DNA of 64,000 nucleotides from Przewalskia tangutica (GCA_029844215.1 CM056732.1:23855501-23919500); one strand, 5' to 3'. Counted from the stretch's first letter, positions 33,748 to 45,375 are shown. The notes: generated from the sequence alone by a model not told the origin. Made by a program: numbers and translations.

Positions 33748-36171
33748 TGTTATACCCCGTATTTCGGAGTATGCGTGAGAATACGTACAAAAGTTTAGCC
33801 TTAAAGTTTAGGCACTAGACGTTTTTTTTGGGCACAACTCACAAAACGAATAGTTTTCCGACGAAACGTTTCCACAGCTTTCGTAGGGTAAATTCCGGCT
33901 ATGCCATTTCTAATTTTTGCGGATTTTTCCGAGAGACGAAACACTTTGGACCAACGAGAGGGCGACACTTGTCACCCTCTCATTGGTGGACTTGTGGCGG
34001 TAATGGACCGAAATGGATAGCCATTTTTGTCAAGTAGTTGGTAGGATATTTTGTGTGCAAGTTGGCCAAGGACACTTGCCCTAATCTTGACCTTACACTT
34101 GCCTAGCACTTGGCATCATCTTGACCCTTGGTTGGCCATGGCTTGACCTATAAATACCCCCTTAAGATGAAGAGTTCTTCATCCACAAATTCCTTTCCAA
34201 GTCTTGAAAATCCTCCCCTCTCCCTTGAGCTTGTTTCGTCCAACACCTCTCCCCCCCCCCCCTTTGAGAAGCTTAGCCGAGGCTACCCTCCCCTAGCCTT
34301 GAAATCTACCCCTCCCTTGGTAGAAAAGTTGCCTTCTAGTATTGTTATAATGCCCAAAATACCCTAGCCCAAATCCCTTAGTACTTAGTAGAAGTTGTGA
34401 AGAACTTCTAAGGTTTCCTTGGAGCTATCGGAGCGTACAACTTAGGAGCTAAGCCTCACTCAGGATCGACTTATATCTAGGATATTATTGGGCTTACCGA
34501 GGTAAATAATCCTAACCCTCTTTTGTATTAGAGAATGCATACTGTAGAAGTATAAGAATAAGTATTAAATACTTAGAAGATTATTATAGAATAGAATTGA
34601 ACTGTTATCACAGTAGAAGGGTTTAAAAGAAGAATAATTGAACTATACTTATATAGGATTGTTTTCTGATGACTTATATGGCTCGTAGGGTAGGGAAGTC
34701 TTGCCCGACTTTCAGTAGAATTGTGAACCCTCTGTTTAGAATGACCTTGAGTAGTCTAGACTTTGATAGATGTGCGTGACTATTATAAATTTGATTCTCT
34801 GCACGCGACATATTCAACTTGGCAGGAGGTTTTCGCCGAGAAGGTATGTGATTCGTCCTAAAGCATGATATTTTAAAATATATATATAGTGCGGTGAGCG
34901 TATGTGTTAGCGAATAATAACTACGGCAATGTATTTTGACTTAAGCTGAATAATACTTACGGCAATGTCTTGCGACTTAAGCCTAAATGATAAAGATCTT
35001 AAAAGTCTTTCAAAAGAATTATAACCTGATTGAAAGAAGAAGAATAGTTGTTTTTAAAACAAGAAGCTTAAGGGTTATACTAGCTTTATGGGAAGTTAAG
35101 TATAACGGCTTAAGTTTTATAAAAAGGAACATTTTACTTATGTGTTTATAAAAGACTTGTATTGATTTCTGAAAGGCATAATAAGATGGTTTTGATGCTT
35201 AGAGTTTTTGTGATGCTATGTGTTAGTATCTTGTAACGTTTGTGTAAAGAGGTCTGTCTTAGTTATTATTATGTTGTTTAAACTTTATTCTGTTATGTTA
35301 GTACTATTTCTCTCACCTCTTGAGATGATCAGGGGTTAAGCGCCTCGATGTGGGTAGACTCGGGTGATGCAGGACCATGATTCGAGAATACCTCATGCGG
35401 GTCCAGGGCCTATGCGGAGCTACGAGTTTGAGTTAGTATGCGGGGTTATGCCTCGTGCGATGCATGTGGCTACGCGGACAATGAGTCGGGGCGATGCCGA
35501 GGAGTAGCTACCCTCGATGCGGGTATACCTATGCGGGCCCGTGTGAGTGGCCTATCGCGGACTACGGAGTCGAGATTAGGCTTGCGGGAATGATAATATG
35601 GGCGAGTGGCTCGCTTCGATCATTCGCGACCTAGAAAAGACACATTCTGATTTACCTATTGTTGCTCTTGTTTATGATGGCACTATGTGCGATTCATTCG
35701 TTGTTTGTGCGTATTTGTAAAATTGGTTTTAAAGTAATATGGTTTCATTTAAGTACTTTCTGATTTCACATACTTGGTACTGTTATCGACCTCCTGGGCT
35801 GCGTTCATGCCGCGGTAAGAAAGCGCAGTGCTAGATCCACATCCTGGATCTCTTGCGTTGGTGTCGGGAGCTCCATCTTCTAGGAGGCTCTACTTTTAGG
35901 TATGATCTCACTGTTGTAGATAGTTTTATCTGATCGAGGTATGGCGGGCCCTGTCGCCATAGTTGTTTATTTCCTTAAGTGCATGAGTCATGTTATGCAG
36001 TTGGGATGTAGCAAACCTTGGTTTATGTATATATCTTAGAAAGGCAACCCTTTCTCGAAGCTGTATCATTTACAATTATTTCATGTCTTGTTTTATATTC
36101 GTGATTTTCTACGATGTATGACTACTTGGGTGCCGGGTAAGGCACGATCCACGCCCCGAGCAGTCGTGACA
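33748..36171 (+). repeat. LTR B of the gypsy array (2424 bp)
   Basis: Same family as LTR A and C. It has a TATA box (CTATAAATACC, about 34148), a palindrome at 33958-33979 and a damaged hairpin at 35942-35959. It serves as the 3' LTR of the first unit and the 5' LTR of the second. A primer site, TGGTATCGAGAGC, starts at 36176. Confidence 0.9.
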
Positions 36172-36373
36172 AAAGTGGTATCGAGAGCGATTAATCTCGG
36201 AAAGTGTCTACTGACCGTATCTAGTAAGTCTTGATTATCGGTGTGTTGCACCACACCAATGTCGAGAGGCTATAGGATATTTTAGGATTGATTTCCATTC
36301 TTCTCACTCGAGATCGTGCTATAGAGCCGTGTTATAGGTTGGACCCTCTAACGTATTCCTTTTACATATGATT

Positions 36374-37545
36374 ATGCCTCGCGTAAAACCGGGCGAGAAG
36401 GGCAAGGCGGCCGAGGCTGCTAGTATGGCACCGAAGTCACGAGGCTCATGCCCGATCTATACCGAGGCAGCGAGTTCCAGCGCCGCCCGATCCAGCGAGA
36501 CTCTGATGCCGCGCCTCGTCCCACGGCTGGGCGGAGAGATAGGAGTACAGAGATGGCCCGTCTATTAGCTAGGATTGTGGCGAACACGAGGATAAATTGA
36601 ATCACGGCGATTCGATTCCGGCCCCGTAGCACGATGGTTCACGAGGCGACGAGTTTGAGGCTACGGGATTTCTGAGTTGTAGCGCGAGTTTCACGGGTGG
36701 CGGAGGATGATCCGCGAGTTCATCCGTCGGCTCTGAATGATCATGCGGGTGATCAAGGTCTCGAGGCAGTCTGTGACCTTGGTTCGCGTCATGCGTAATC
36801 TGCATGATCGATTGGTTTGATTCATGGGAGCTTTTAGGGAGAGCATGCACCTCCGGCGGTATGGGATGAGTTTTGAGGCCTTTCTCACTCACTTCTTGCC
36901 TCGCGGATGAGGAGGAGCGGGCGATAGATTCTTATTCTTTGGCGAGAGAGGGCGCCGTTAGGGAAGTACAACGTTGAGTTTGATTCGTTGGCTCGATATG
37001 TCCTGCATTGGCGGTAGATATGGAGGGCGAGTGCATCGTTACGTCGGGGCTAGATGATTATATGGCGAGTCTTGTGCGGGTGTGGCTCTTGACGAGCATG
37101 GATATTACCGTATGCGAGCTCGCGCCCTTGGATGCGAGGCGCGGTAAGCGAGTTGTGACAGCGGCGAAGAGGGCGGGGCGGGAGGGTCTTACGGTGGCTA
37201 TCGTGGTGGCGGCCTCGGCCGATCTAGATTACTGCGGCCGGCTCGAGCACTCTGCCGTCGCCGGCCGCGGCGAGTATTCGAGGCGGGGCGGGGCTTGGGC
37301 GTCGAGTAGCGAGTGCGGCGATCGGGACCACCCGGTGTGGCGTCGGTAGATCCATTACGGGAAGTGTGGTGCGCTTTGGGAGCTTATTCTGATTGTGGCA
37401 GCGGTCACTGCGGCCCATCAGGCCGAAGCGGCGGTGGTAGGGCTCGGCGCCGAGTTACATTGCGGCTTCATCATCTCCTACGATTACTCGCCCGGAGGCG
37501 AGGTACTCGTGGGTCAACGAGTCGGCGAGGTCGTGGCTCGGGTCC
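36374..37545 (+). pseudogene. Gypsy gag, second internal copy
   Basis: Colinear with 29065-30240. The ATG at 36374 (MPRVKPGEKG) lies in an Ala/Ser-rich start. The capsid region is recognisable at the DNA level (WFDSWEL near 36815, EFSEAFLTHFLP near 36865). It carries more small indels than the first copy, many at CAG or CCG sites. The open frames here are shadows of the broken gene. Confidence 0.7.
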
Positions 37546-37549
37546 CGAT

Positions 37550-38080
37550 TCTGGCGGTCCTCGAACGCATTTATTCCTTGTCGGTAGGCGAGATCGGGAG
37601 GCCTCGCACGATGTCGTCACGGTACCTTATCGATCTCATTATGATGTGTATGCCTTGATAGATCGGGTTCTACTCTGTCCTATATATCTCCCCTTGTTGC
37701 TAGTAGGATAGGGATAGAGCACGAGTCCATAGACCACTTCGGTAGCTACGCGATGGGTGATTCGGTGGTAGCTCGGCGGGTATATAGGGCTTGTCCGATG
37801 ACCATTCTGATCGTCGGACCTGGCGAGCTTGATAGAGTTGGATATGATTGATTTCGGCGTGATCATGGGTATGGATTGGCTAGCCTCTTGCTACGCCAAT
37901 GTAGGCTGAGAGAAAGTAATGCGGTTCGGTTTCACGAGGCCGGTTGTTGAGTGGGAGGAACAACGTATCGAGGTAAGTTTATTTCTTACCTCGAAGGCTA
38001 GGAAGATGGTGCGAGAAGGGTATATCTACCATCTCGTTCGGGTGTTTGATCTGAGGCTGCGATGCAGATTTTGATCGATT
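37550..38080 (+). pseudogene. Gypsy protease region, second internal copy
   Basis: Matches 30290-30800. YDVYALID at about 37640, ELDMIDFGVIMGMDWLASCY at about 37815-37890, and KFISYLEG/KMVREGYIYHL near 37975-38030. Frameshifted. Confidence 0.7.
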
Positions 38081-38139
38081 CGATAGTCGAGAGAGTTCCC
38101 GGGCGTGTTTCCAAGCGACCTCGGGTATCCTCACGAGAG

Positions 38140-38830
38140 GAGATCGAGTTTGTATAGACATATTGCGGACACTCGGCTTATTTCCATTCGCCATCTGAGA
38201 ATGGCACTGCGAGTTGAGAGTTGAAGGATCGGCTAGGGATTTGCTAGAGAAGGGCTTCATCGGGCCTAGTGTTTCTCCACAGGAGCCGGTATTGTTCGTA
38301 AAGAAGAAGGGCGGGGCCATTTGCGCATGTGTGTTGATTCTGAGCGGTGAACAAGGTGACCATTAAACAGATACCCCTTCCGGGATTGATGATTTGTTCG
38401 ACCGGTTGCGAGAGTGCGAGATCTTCTCCAAAATTGATCAGGTCGGGCTATCATCAGTGCGAGTCGAGAGGTGGATGTCCTAGAATTTGCGTTCGGACGA
38501 TGCGGGCATTATGAGTTCGGTCATGTCTTTTGGGTTGACAATGCTCGTGGTATTCATGGATTTGATGAGCGAGTGTTCAAACCATTTTGGACACGTTTGT
38601 GATAGTGTTCATTGATGATATCTTGGTTCATTCGCTCGGAAGCGAGAGCATGCGGAGCATTTGAGGCGTCTTGTGATTCTCGGGACAGCGATTATCGCCA
38701 AGTTTTCCAAATGTGAGTTTTGGTTAGCCGGTGGCTTTTCTTGGGCATATTAGCCGGTGATGGCATTCAGTGAATGCGGCGAATCGGCGATCGGGACTTG
38801 GCCTGAACTCTTACTCCGCGAGGTTCGCAA
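38140..38830 (+). pseudogene. Gypsy reverse transcriptase, second internal copy
   Basis: Matches 30880-31590 base for base over long runs. The LLEKGF, LFVKKKGG, RYPLPGIDDLFDRL and FIDDILVH (near 38610) blocks are each in a different frame. Catalytic residues are present, but no continuous protein is possible. Confidence 0.75.
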
Positions 38831-38834
38831 TTTT

Positions 38835-39340
38835 ACGGGCCTTGCGAGGATATTATCGGCGGTTCGTGGAGAAGTTTGCTTATCTACGCACCATTGACTA
38901 AGTGACTCGAAGCGGCCAAGTTTGATGGTGATGCTTGTGGCGGGGTTTCGATTCTTTGAAAGAAGAGGCGGCGCCCGTTCTTACCGCTTCGGAGGTCGAG
39001 CGGTTATGTCGTGTATTGTGATCGTCGGGCATCGGGTTGGAATGTGTGTTGATGCGGCATAGCAAGGTTATAGCATATCGTCGGCGGTGAAGAAACACGA
39101 GAGGAACTACCCGCGTGATTTGGAGTTGGCGGTGTGATTCACGCTTTGAAGATGCGGAGGCACTATTTGTATGGGGTTCACGTGGATATTTATCTGGACC
39201 ACAAGAGCCTCGGTATATCTTGACGAGAGGAGTGAACTACGGCGAGGCGGTGGTTAGAGTTTAAGGATTACGATGTTGATATCTGTACCGCGGGAAAGCG
39301 ATGTTGTGGCGGATGCTTTCTTAGTCGTAGGTCGATGGGA
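38835..39340 (+). pseudogene. Gypsy RNase H, second internal copy
   Basis: Blocks equivalent to those at 31600-32100: VVYCD-like DNA near 39010, HALKMRRHYLYGVHVDIYLD (about 39140-39200) and VADAF..SRRSMGA near 39310-39345. Frameshifted. Confidence 0.65.
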
Positions 39341-39344
39341 GCCT

Positions 39345-40590
39345 ATCGGATGTGCGGCTAGAGAGGAGGGACATGGTTCGTGATTTGCATCGATTAGCGA
39401 GCCTTGGTGTCCGTTTGATTGATTACGATAGCGATGGGGTTCGAGTTCGTGAGGTTGCGAGTCTTCCATCATCGAGGAGGTGAAGAAGCGGCGATTCGAG
39501 ATCGATTTTGACACGTTATCGTGTCTGACTCTTCGTGAGGCAAGGGTCCTTTTGGTAGCACGATGGGGTGCTAAGGTTTGGCGAGTTGTGTGTTCGGATG
39601 TTTGAGGACTTGGCGAGTTCTTGGGGAAGCACGCGGTAGCGGCGTTACTCTATCCGTCGAGTCGACCAAGATGTACCGCGACCTTAGATGCGTGTATTGG
39701 TGGGATGGCGAAGAGGGCGTTGCGAGTTCGTAGCTCGGTGCGTGTTGTCGGCGAGTAAGGTAGAGCACGAGAGGCACGGTGGTTTGTTCTGACGATAGAG
39801 ATCCGAGCACGGAAGTGGGAGGTGATCAGCGTGGACTTAAATCACGGGATTACCTCGCACTCGGAGGAGACATGATTCTATATGGGTTATCGTCGACGGT
39901 GAAATCAGCCCACTTTCTTCCGTCGGGGCGACTTTTAGTGAGGATTATGCGGACTTTACATCAGAAGATCGTCGGTGCGTGGAGTCCTATTTCGATCATA
40001 TCGACGAGAGCCGGTTCTGGCTAACTTACGGAGGTCTTTCGAGAGAGGTTTAGGGGCGCAGTGAGCACAGTCTGCATTCCATCCACGAGCGGACGGACGG
40101 CGAGCGCACTATCAAACTCTTGAGATATCTGCGAGCTGTGTATTTGACCAGTAGGTTGGGAGGATCATTTGCCTCTAGTTGAGTTTGCGTATAATAATAG
40201 CTACCACTCGAGTATTGATTGCGCCTTATGAGGCATAGTATGTGAGGAAGTGCGAGATCGCCTATAGGCTGGTTCGATGTGGGTGAGTTCGATTAGTAGG
40301 ACGGTTGGTGCGTGGCGATGGATAAGGTGAAGCTTATCGGGAAAGGTTCTTGGCGACTCGAGTCGACAAAAGTCATATCACGAGATCATCGTCGTCGGCA
40401 TGCGAGTTCGAGGTTCATGATTGGGTTTTCTAAAGGTGTCACCCATGAAAGGTGTGATGAGATTCGGGAAGAAGGAAACTTCGGCCTAAGGTACATTGTG
40501 CCGTATCAGTTGTCCGCGAGGTAAGGCAAGGTTGCCTATGAGTTGAATCTGCCGTCCGATCGGAAGCGATGCATCCGTGTTTCATGTTTC
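39345..40590 (+). pseudogene. Gypsy integrase, second internal copy
   Basis: Matches 32101-33335. The core is readable around WEVISVDLNHGITSHSEETW-like DNA (39810-39870) and the STVKSAHFLPSGRL frame. The C-terminal MAMDKVKLIGKGSW block starts at 40312, and the GVTHERCDEIREEGNFGLRY part is out of frame. Inactive. Confidence 0.7.
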
Positions 40591-40594
40591 TATC

Positions 40595-40850
40595 TTTGAG
40601 GAGATGTATCGGGGATCCATCTAGAGTGCATCCGATTGGCGATGTCGGTGGCCAGGGGTTATCGTATGAGAGGTTCCATAGCGATAATCGATCGTCGAGT
40701 TAGGCGTCTGCGGACGAAGGGCGTGGCAGTCAAAGTTACGTGGCGAGCGAGCTCGGGGAGGAGATGGCGTGGGAAGGCGAGGAGGACATGAGGCAGAAGT
40801 ATCCTCACCTATTCCCCACACCTCCAGGTAATTCACTTTCCTACTTGTAA
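40595..40850 (+). pseudogene. Integrase tail with chromodomain-like end, second copy
   Basis: Equivalent to 33336-33610. The end (GEEMAWEGEEDMRQKYPHLF, about 40755-40815) is still readable up to the TAA at 40848. Confidence 0.7.
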
Positions 40851-40952
40851 ATCTTCATTATCGTTTATGCCTAAGCGTTTTTTTGTGGCCGTGTGTGGCA
40901 TTTGCAACTGTTTAAGTTTTGAAGAATCTTATCGTTATCTGTCTTGGGAAGG

Positions 40953-40987
40953 AACATTCGGGACGAATGTTTCTAAGGAGGGGAGAA
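40953..40987 (+). promoter_or_regulatory. Hairpin and polypurine tract before LTR C
   Basis: The same AACATTCG-GGA-CGAATGTT hairpin and AAGGAGGGGAGAA tract as before LTR B. Confidence 0.8.
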
Positions 40988-43379
40988 TGTTATACCGTAT
41001 TTCGAGTATGTGCGTGAGAATACGTCAAAGTTAGCCTTAAAGTTTAGGCACTGAAGGCGTTTTTGGGCACAACTCACAAAGCGAATAGTTTTCCGGACGA
41101 AGCGTTTCCACGACTTTCGTAGGGTAAATTCGGCTATGCCATTTCTAATTTTGCGGATTTTTCCGAGAGACGAAACACTTTGGACCAGCGAGAGGCGACA
41201 CTTGTCACCCTCCGTTGGTGGACTTAATGGCGGTAATGGACCGAAATGGATAGCCATTTTTGTCAAGTAGTTGGTAGGATATTTTGTGTGCAAGTTGGCC
41301 AGGACACTTGCCTAATCTTGACCTTACACTTGCCTAGCACTTGGCATCATCTTGACCACTTGGTTGGCGTGGCTTGACCTATAAATACCCGCTTAAGATG
41401 AAGAGTTCTTCATCCACAAATTCCTTTCAAGTCTTGAAAATCCTCCCTCTCCTCGAGCTTGTTTCGTCAACACCTCTCCCCCTTTGAGAAGCTTAGCCGA
41501 GGCTACCCCCTAGCCTGGAAATCTACCCCCTCCTTGGTAGAAAAGTTGCCTTCTAGTATTGTTATAATGCCCAAAATACCTAGCCCAAATCCCTTAGTAC
41601 TTAGTAGAAGTTGTGAAGAACTTCTAAGGTTTCCTTGGAGCTATCGGAGCGTCTGACTTAGGAGCTAAGCCTTGCTCGGATCGACTTATATCTAGGATAT
41701 TATTGGGCTTCTGAGGTAAATAATCCTAACCCTCTTTTGTATTAGAGAATGCATCTTGTAGAAGTATAAGAATAAGTATTAAATACTTAGAAGATTATTA
41801 TAGAATAGAATTGAATTATCACGATAGAAGGGTTTAAAGAAGAATAATTGAACTATACTTATATAGGATTGTTTTCTGATGAACTTATATGGCTCATGGG
41901 TAGGGAAGTCTTGCCCGACTTTCCGTAGAATTGTGAACCCTCTGTTTAGAATGACCTTGAGTAGTCTAGACTTTGATAGATATGCGTGACTATTATAGGT
42001 GATTCTCTGCGCGACATATTCAACTTGGCGGGAGGTTTTGCGAGAAGGTATGTGATTCGTCCTAAAGCATGATATTTTAAAATATATATATATGCGGTGA
42101 AGCGTACATGTGTTAGCGAATAATAACTACGGCAATGTATTTTGACTTAAGCTGAATAATACTTACGGCAATGTCTTGCGACTTAAGCCTAAATGATAAA
42201 GATCTTAAAAAGTCTTTCAAAGAATTATAACAGTTGAAAGAAGAAGAATAGTTGTTTTTAAAACAAGAAGCTTAAGGGTTATACTAGCTTTATGGGAAGT
42301 TAAGTATAACGGCTTAAGTTTTATAAAAAACGATTTACTTATGTGTTTATAAAAGACTTGTATTGATTTACGAAGGCATAATAAGATGGTTTTGATGAGT
42401 AGACTTATTGTGATGCTATGTGTTAGTATCTTGTAACGTTTGTGTAAAGAGGTCGATCTTACTTATGCTTATGTTGTTTAAACTATAATTTGTTATGTTA
42501 GTACTATATCACTCACCTCTTGAGATGATCACAGGGGTTAAGCGCCTCCGTGTGGGGTAGACTTCGGTGATGCAGGACCGTGATTCGAGAATACCTAAAT
42601 GCGGGTCCGGGGGCCTATCGCGAGCTACGAGAGTTCAGGTTAGTATGCGGGGTTATGCCTCGTGCGGTTACATGTGGCCATGCGGACAATGAGTCGGGGC
42701 GATGCAGGAGTAGCTACCCTCGATGCGGGGTATACCTCATGCGGGCCCGTGAGTGGCCTATGCGGACTACGAGTCGAGATTAGGCTTGCAGAATGATAAT
42801 ATGGGCGAGTGGCCTGCTCGATCATTCGCGACCTAGAAAAGACACATTCTGATTTACTATTGTTGCTCTTGTTTATGATGTGGCACTATGTGCGATTACA
42901 TTAGTTGTTTCGTGCATATTTGTAAAATTGGTTTTAAAGTAATATGGTTTCATTTAAGTACTTTCTGATTTCACATACTTGGTACTGTTATCGACCTCGC
43001 CCGAGTGCGTTCATCTGCGGTAAGAGGCGGCAGTGCTAGATCCATCCTTAGGATCTCTTGCGTTGGTGTCGGGAGCTCCATCTTCTCGGAGGCTCTACTT
43101 TTGGGTATGATCTCACTGTTGTAGATAGTTTTGTGCGATCGAGGGTATGGCGGGGCCACTGTCGCCATAGTTGTTTATTTCCTTAGAGTGCATAGTCGTA
43201 TTTATGCGGTTGGGATGTAGCAAACCTTGGTTTATGTATATATCTTAGAAAGCAACCACTTTCTCGAAGCGTGTATCATTTACAATTATTTCATGTCTTG
43301 TTTTATATTCATTGATTTTCTCACGATGTATGACTACTTGGGTGCGGGTAAGGCACGATCCACGAACCGGGCAGTCGTG
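40988..43379 (+). repeat. LTR C of the gypsy array (2392 bp)
   Basis: Starts TGTTATACCGTATTTCG and stops at GTCGTG without the final ACA. It has a TATA box near 41379, a shortened palindrome near 41190-41212 and a damaged hairpin at 43148-43167. It carries the most single-base losses of the three LTRs. Confidence 0.87.
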
Positions 43380-43410
43380 GAAATAGTGAGAATTTCAAGG
43401 AAGTTTCACA

Positions 43411-43420
43411 CTATAAATAG
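43411..43420 (+). promoter_or_regulatory. TATA box of the outer solo LTR
   Basis: CTATAAATAG followed by AGGAGGAACTTCATTG is a textbook plant TATA context. It is the likely transcription start region of the family represented by the GTTAA-flanked solo LTR. Confidence 0.55.
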
Positions 43421-43989
43421 AGGAGGAACTTCATTGTATCGGTATCCAGATTACAAAGAAAAGAATAACCAAGAGAGCTTTCGGGAATTTAAACCAGAAA
43501 CTGGATCAAACACCACTGCCTAAAGTAGTATAACAACATCTATTTCACATTACTATTGCTGTCCAGATTCTAGATTAAGCTCATTATTGAAGCAATTGTA
43601 ATGAAGATGTTGTATGTTTCTTTATAGATGTTTTGACTTTAGGATGAAGTCATCTGCGATTTCGTTTTTGTAATTTCTCTTTATTCTATTTCTACAAATT
43701 GAAAAAAGAAATTCATTTGTAATTGTATATAATATATACAATACTTCGGTCATTGACCATCAATGGTTATATTAATATATACCTTTGAAAATATAAACCT
43801 TGTGTCTTTCACTTTTTCCGCTGTATTTACGCTTCAAGGTTTATTATTATTTTATCGGGTGTTGCCTCAAGTGTTGACACAACACTGAAGACAACATAAG
43901 AAACTGTTTAGCTTGTCAACTTTCGAATTGTTATTTTTAATTTTTTTTCTTACTTTTACTTGCTTATCCGTAGTCACAGCGGCCTAACA

Positions 43990-44733
43990 GTTAATATAAA
44001 AAATCTAGTAACTTCCAAAAGAAAAAAACCCTAAAAGTGCCTTGAATTATGGTTGCACAGTTTTAGGACTCCATCGTAGTTGTTTCAACCGCATTATCTT
44101 TCATAATATTTATTTTTTAAATTCAAATTAATAACTAATAACTAACAACTAATTTCTTGTCCTAAATTTCCAAGTGACTTTTTTCTAAGCTGTCACTTGG
44201 CTTAATGTCTTTTGACTTTTAATAATAGATAGCTTAGTATTTAATCATGATTAATTTGGTGTAAACATCAACTAATAATAAGTATCTAACGACCAAACTT
44301 ATCACAATTACAGCCTCTTTTTTATATGATTAGTCATTTTAACATTTTATACTACCATTGTTCTAAGGATTTTTCTGTTAAAACAACACATAAAAGGAAG
44401 TACTTGGTAACCAATGGTGTTTTGCTTCAGGGATGAGAATACCAGCGTCATCATAGAAGAAGTGAAGAACCAGATAACCTTGCAAAATAACTTGTAAACA
44501 AATTATAATTAAATACATATGTTTAATTAATTAATGATATGGACGGTTACGCACAAATGATAATTTAAAGTTTTAAACTCTGAAATGAAACTGGCCCAGG
44601 AACGGCCTGGGATTCACTTAAGTAATTATTAAAAACAATTCTTCAATTATCATTAGGATAAGAATGCGTGACTCGGGAGTCTCGTTCGATTAGTAAACCA
44701 AACAACAGATAAATATTAAGTACCATGCTTTTT
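43990..44733. other. AT-rich host DNA between blocks II and III
   Basis: Begins with the GTTAA duplication and the third unit of the host tandem repeat (44009-44070). Apart from a weak exon candidate at 44431-44497, no gene is seen. Confidence 0.5.
44431..44497 (+). other. Candidate small terminal exon, unknown protein
   Basis: A T-rich tract ending TTTTGCTTCAG looks like a 3' splice site. It is followed by GDENTSVIIEEVKNQITLQN-like coding text (frame from 44432) and a TAA at 44495-44497. The 21 codons are too few for recognition. It may be chance. Confidence 0.2.
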
Positions 44734-44990
44734 TGAAAGAAGGTAAGAAATAATCCCTTCATTATTTTCATTAATGAAAGACATATATATACAAGTTACA
44801 AGGAAGATCATCTTCCTATTCTACCTAGGAATCTCTATTCTATAAGAATACTAACTTTACAATTATGGTAATATTACACTACTAATTAAGGTACAAACCT
44901 AAGTCTAATATTTACCAAATATACAAAGGAAAGAGACCCACTCGGATGGGCCATTCTCGGCTGGGCCAATATGGTCGATGTACTTTAACA
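44734..44990 (-). repeat. 3' LTR of copia-2
   Basis: Nearly identical to 63344-63601. In minus reading it starts TGTTAAAGTACATCG and ends CTTTCA. The purine-rich GACTGCGGGGGTG lies just upstream (44991-45003). Confidence 0.88.
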
Positions 44991-45003
44991 CACCCCCGCA
45001 GTC

Positions 45004-45155
45004 ATAGCGGGCGGTCTTCTTACGCTGAGACTGTCTCTAAAATCTTCAAAAAAGACTGAGGGAAGACCCTTTGTAAAGATGTCTGCAATTTGATATCTCG
45101 AAGGAACATGGCAGACGCATACTTGTCCTTTTGCTACCTTTTCTCGAACAAGAGG
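45004..45155 (-). pseudogene. Copia-2 RNase H C-terminal end
   Basis: VREKVAKGQVCVCHVPSRYQ followed by IADIFTKGLPSVFFEDFRDS is the extreme C-terminus of copia RNase H and matches 24765-24900 in copia-1. Everything before VREKVA is missing. Confidence 0.82.
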
Positions 45156-45195
45156 GGAAACGAAAGGTGGAGCAGTTGGCACAGTTAGAGGGAAC
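45156..45195 (-). other. Filler DNA at an internal deletion junction
   Basis: About 40 bases that match neither side of the element. They join the RT start (45196 and up) to the RNase H end (45155 and down). This is the typical look of end-joining repair. Confidence 0.55.
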
Positions 45196-45366
45196 CTGTT
45201 GAGTCTTACCATCACCTACAAGTCTAGCCTTATGCCTTGCAAATGAACCATCAGAATTTTCCTTATTAACAAAAATCCACATATACCGAATAATACTAAC
45301 ACCAGATGGACGGGGTATCAACTCCCACGTCTTATTATCAATAAGAGCATTATATTCCTCGGTCAT
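45196..45366 (-). pseudogene. Copia-2 RT N-terminal fragment
   Basis: MTEEYNALIDNKTWELIPRP, then SIIRYMWIFVNKENSDGSFA and LVGDGKTQQ. Homology to copia-1 RT ends abruptly at the codon before V-G-V-D. The palm domain with YVDD is gone, so this element cannot reverse transcribe. Confidence 0.85.
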
Positions 45367-45375
45367 GACAATTTT

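Larger units (their letters stand above)
26444..43379 (+). mobile_element. Chromovirus-type gypsy array: LTR-internal-LTR-internal-LTR
   Basis: Three related LTRs (26444-28865, 33748-36171, 40988-43379) enclose two colinear internal regions (28866-33747 and 36172-40987). The outer flanks are GAAAC (26439-26443) and GAAAT (43380-43384), a near-perfect duplication, so the array behaves as one insertion. The last LTR lacks the final ACA. The gag-pol order with a chromodomain-like tail after integrase is that of a Tekay/Del-like chromovirus. Both gag-pol copies are riddled with small indels. Confidence 0.85.
26119..43989 (+). mobile_element. Solo LTR (about 0.93 kb) of an unclassified family, split by a gypsy array
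   Basis: The outer ends are TGTTGATGTTGGATGAG (26119) and GCGGCCTAACA (to 43989), flanked by perfect GTTAA duplications (26114-26118 and 43990-43994). The left part is 26119-26443 and the right part about 43380-43989. A TATA box (CTATAAATAG, 43411-43420) and a downstream leader fit an LTR promoter. No second LTR or internal genes are seen, so I call it a solo LTR. Its length and TATA placement would suit a Sire-type copia LTR, but the family is not proven. The small frame at 43227-43523 crosses the junction and is not a gene. Confidence 0.72.

Noticed and set aside
33627..33818. 63-codon frame with a Cys-rich start
   Set aside because: Lies in the 3' untranslated region and runs into LTR B; the equivalent at 40870 does not keep the frame.
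43411..43520. TATA box and leader resembling a plant pararetrovirus promoter
   Set aside because: TG...CA ends with GTTAA duplications fit a solo LTR better, and no pararetroviral gene is present.
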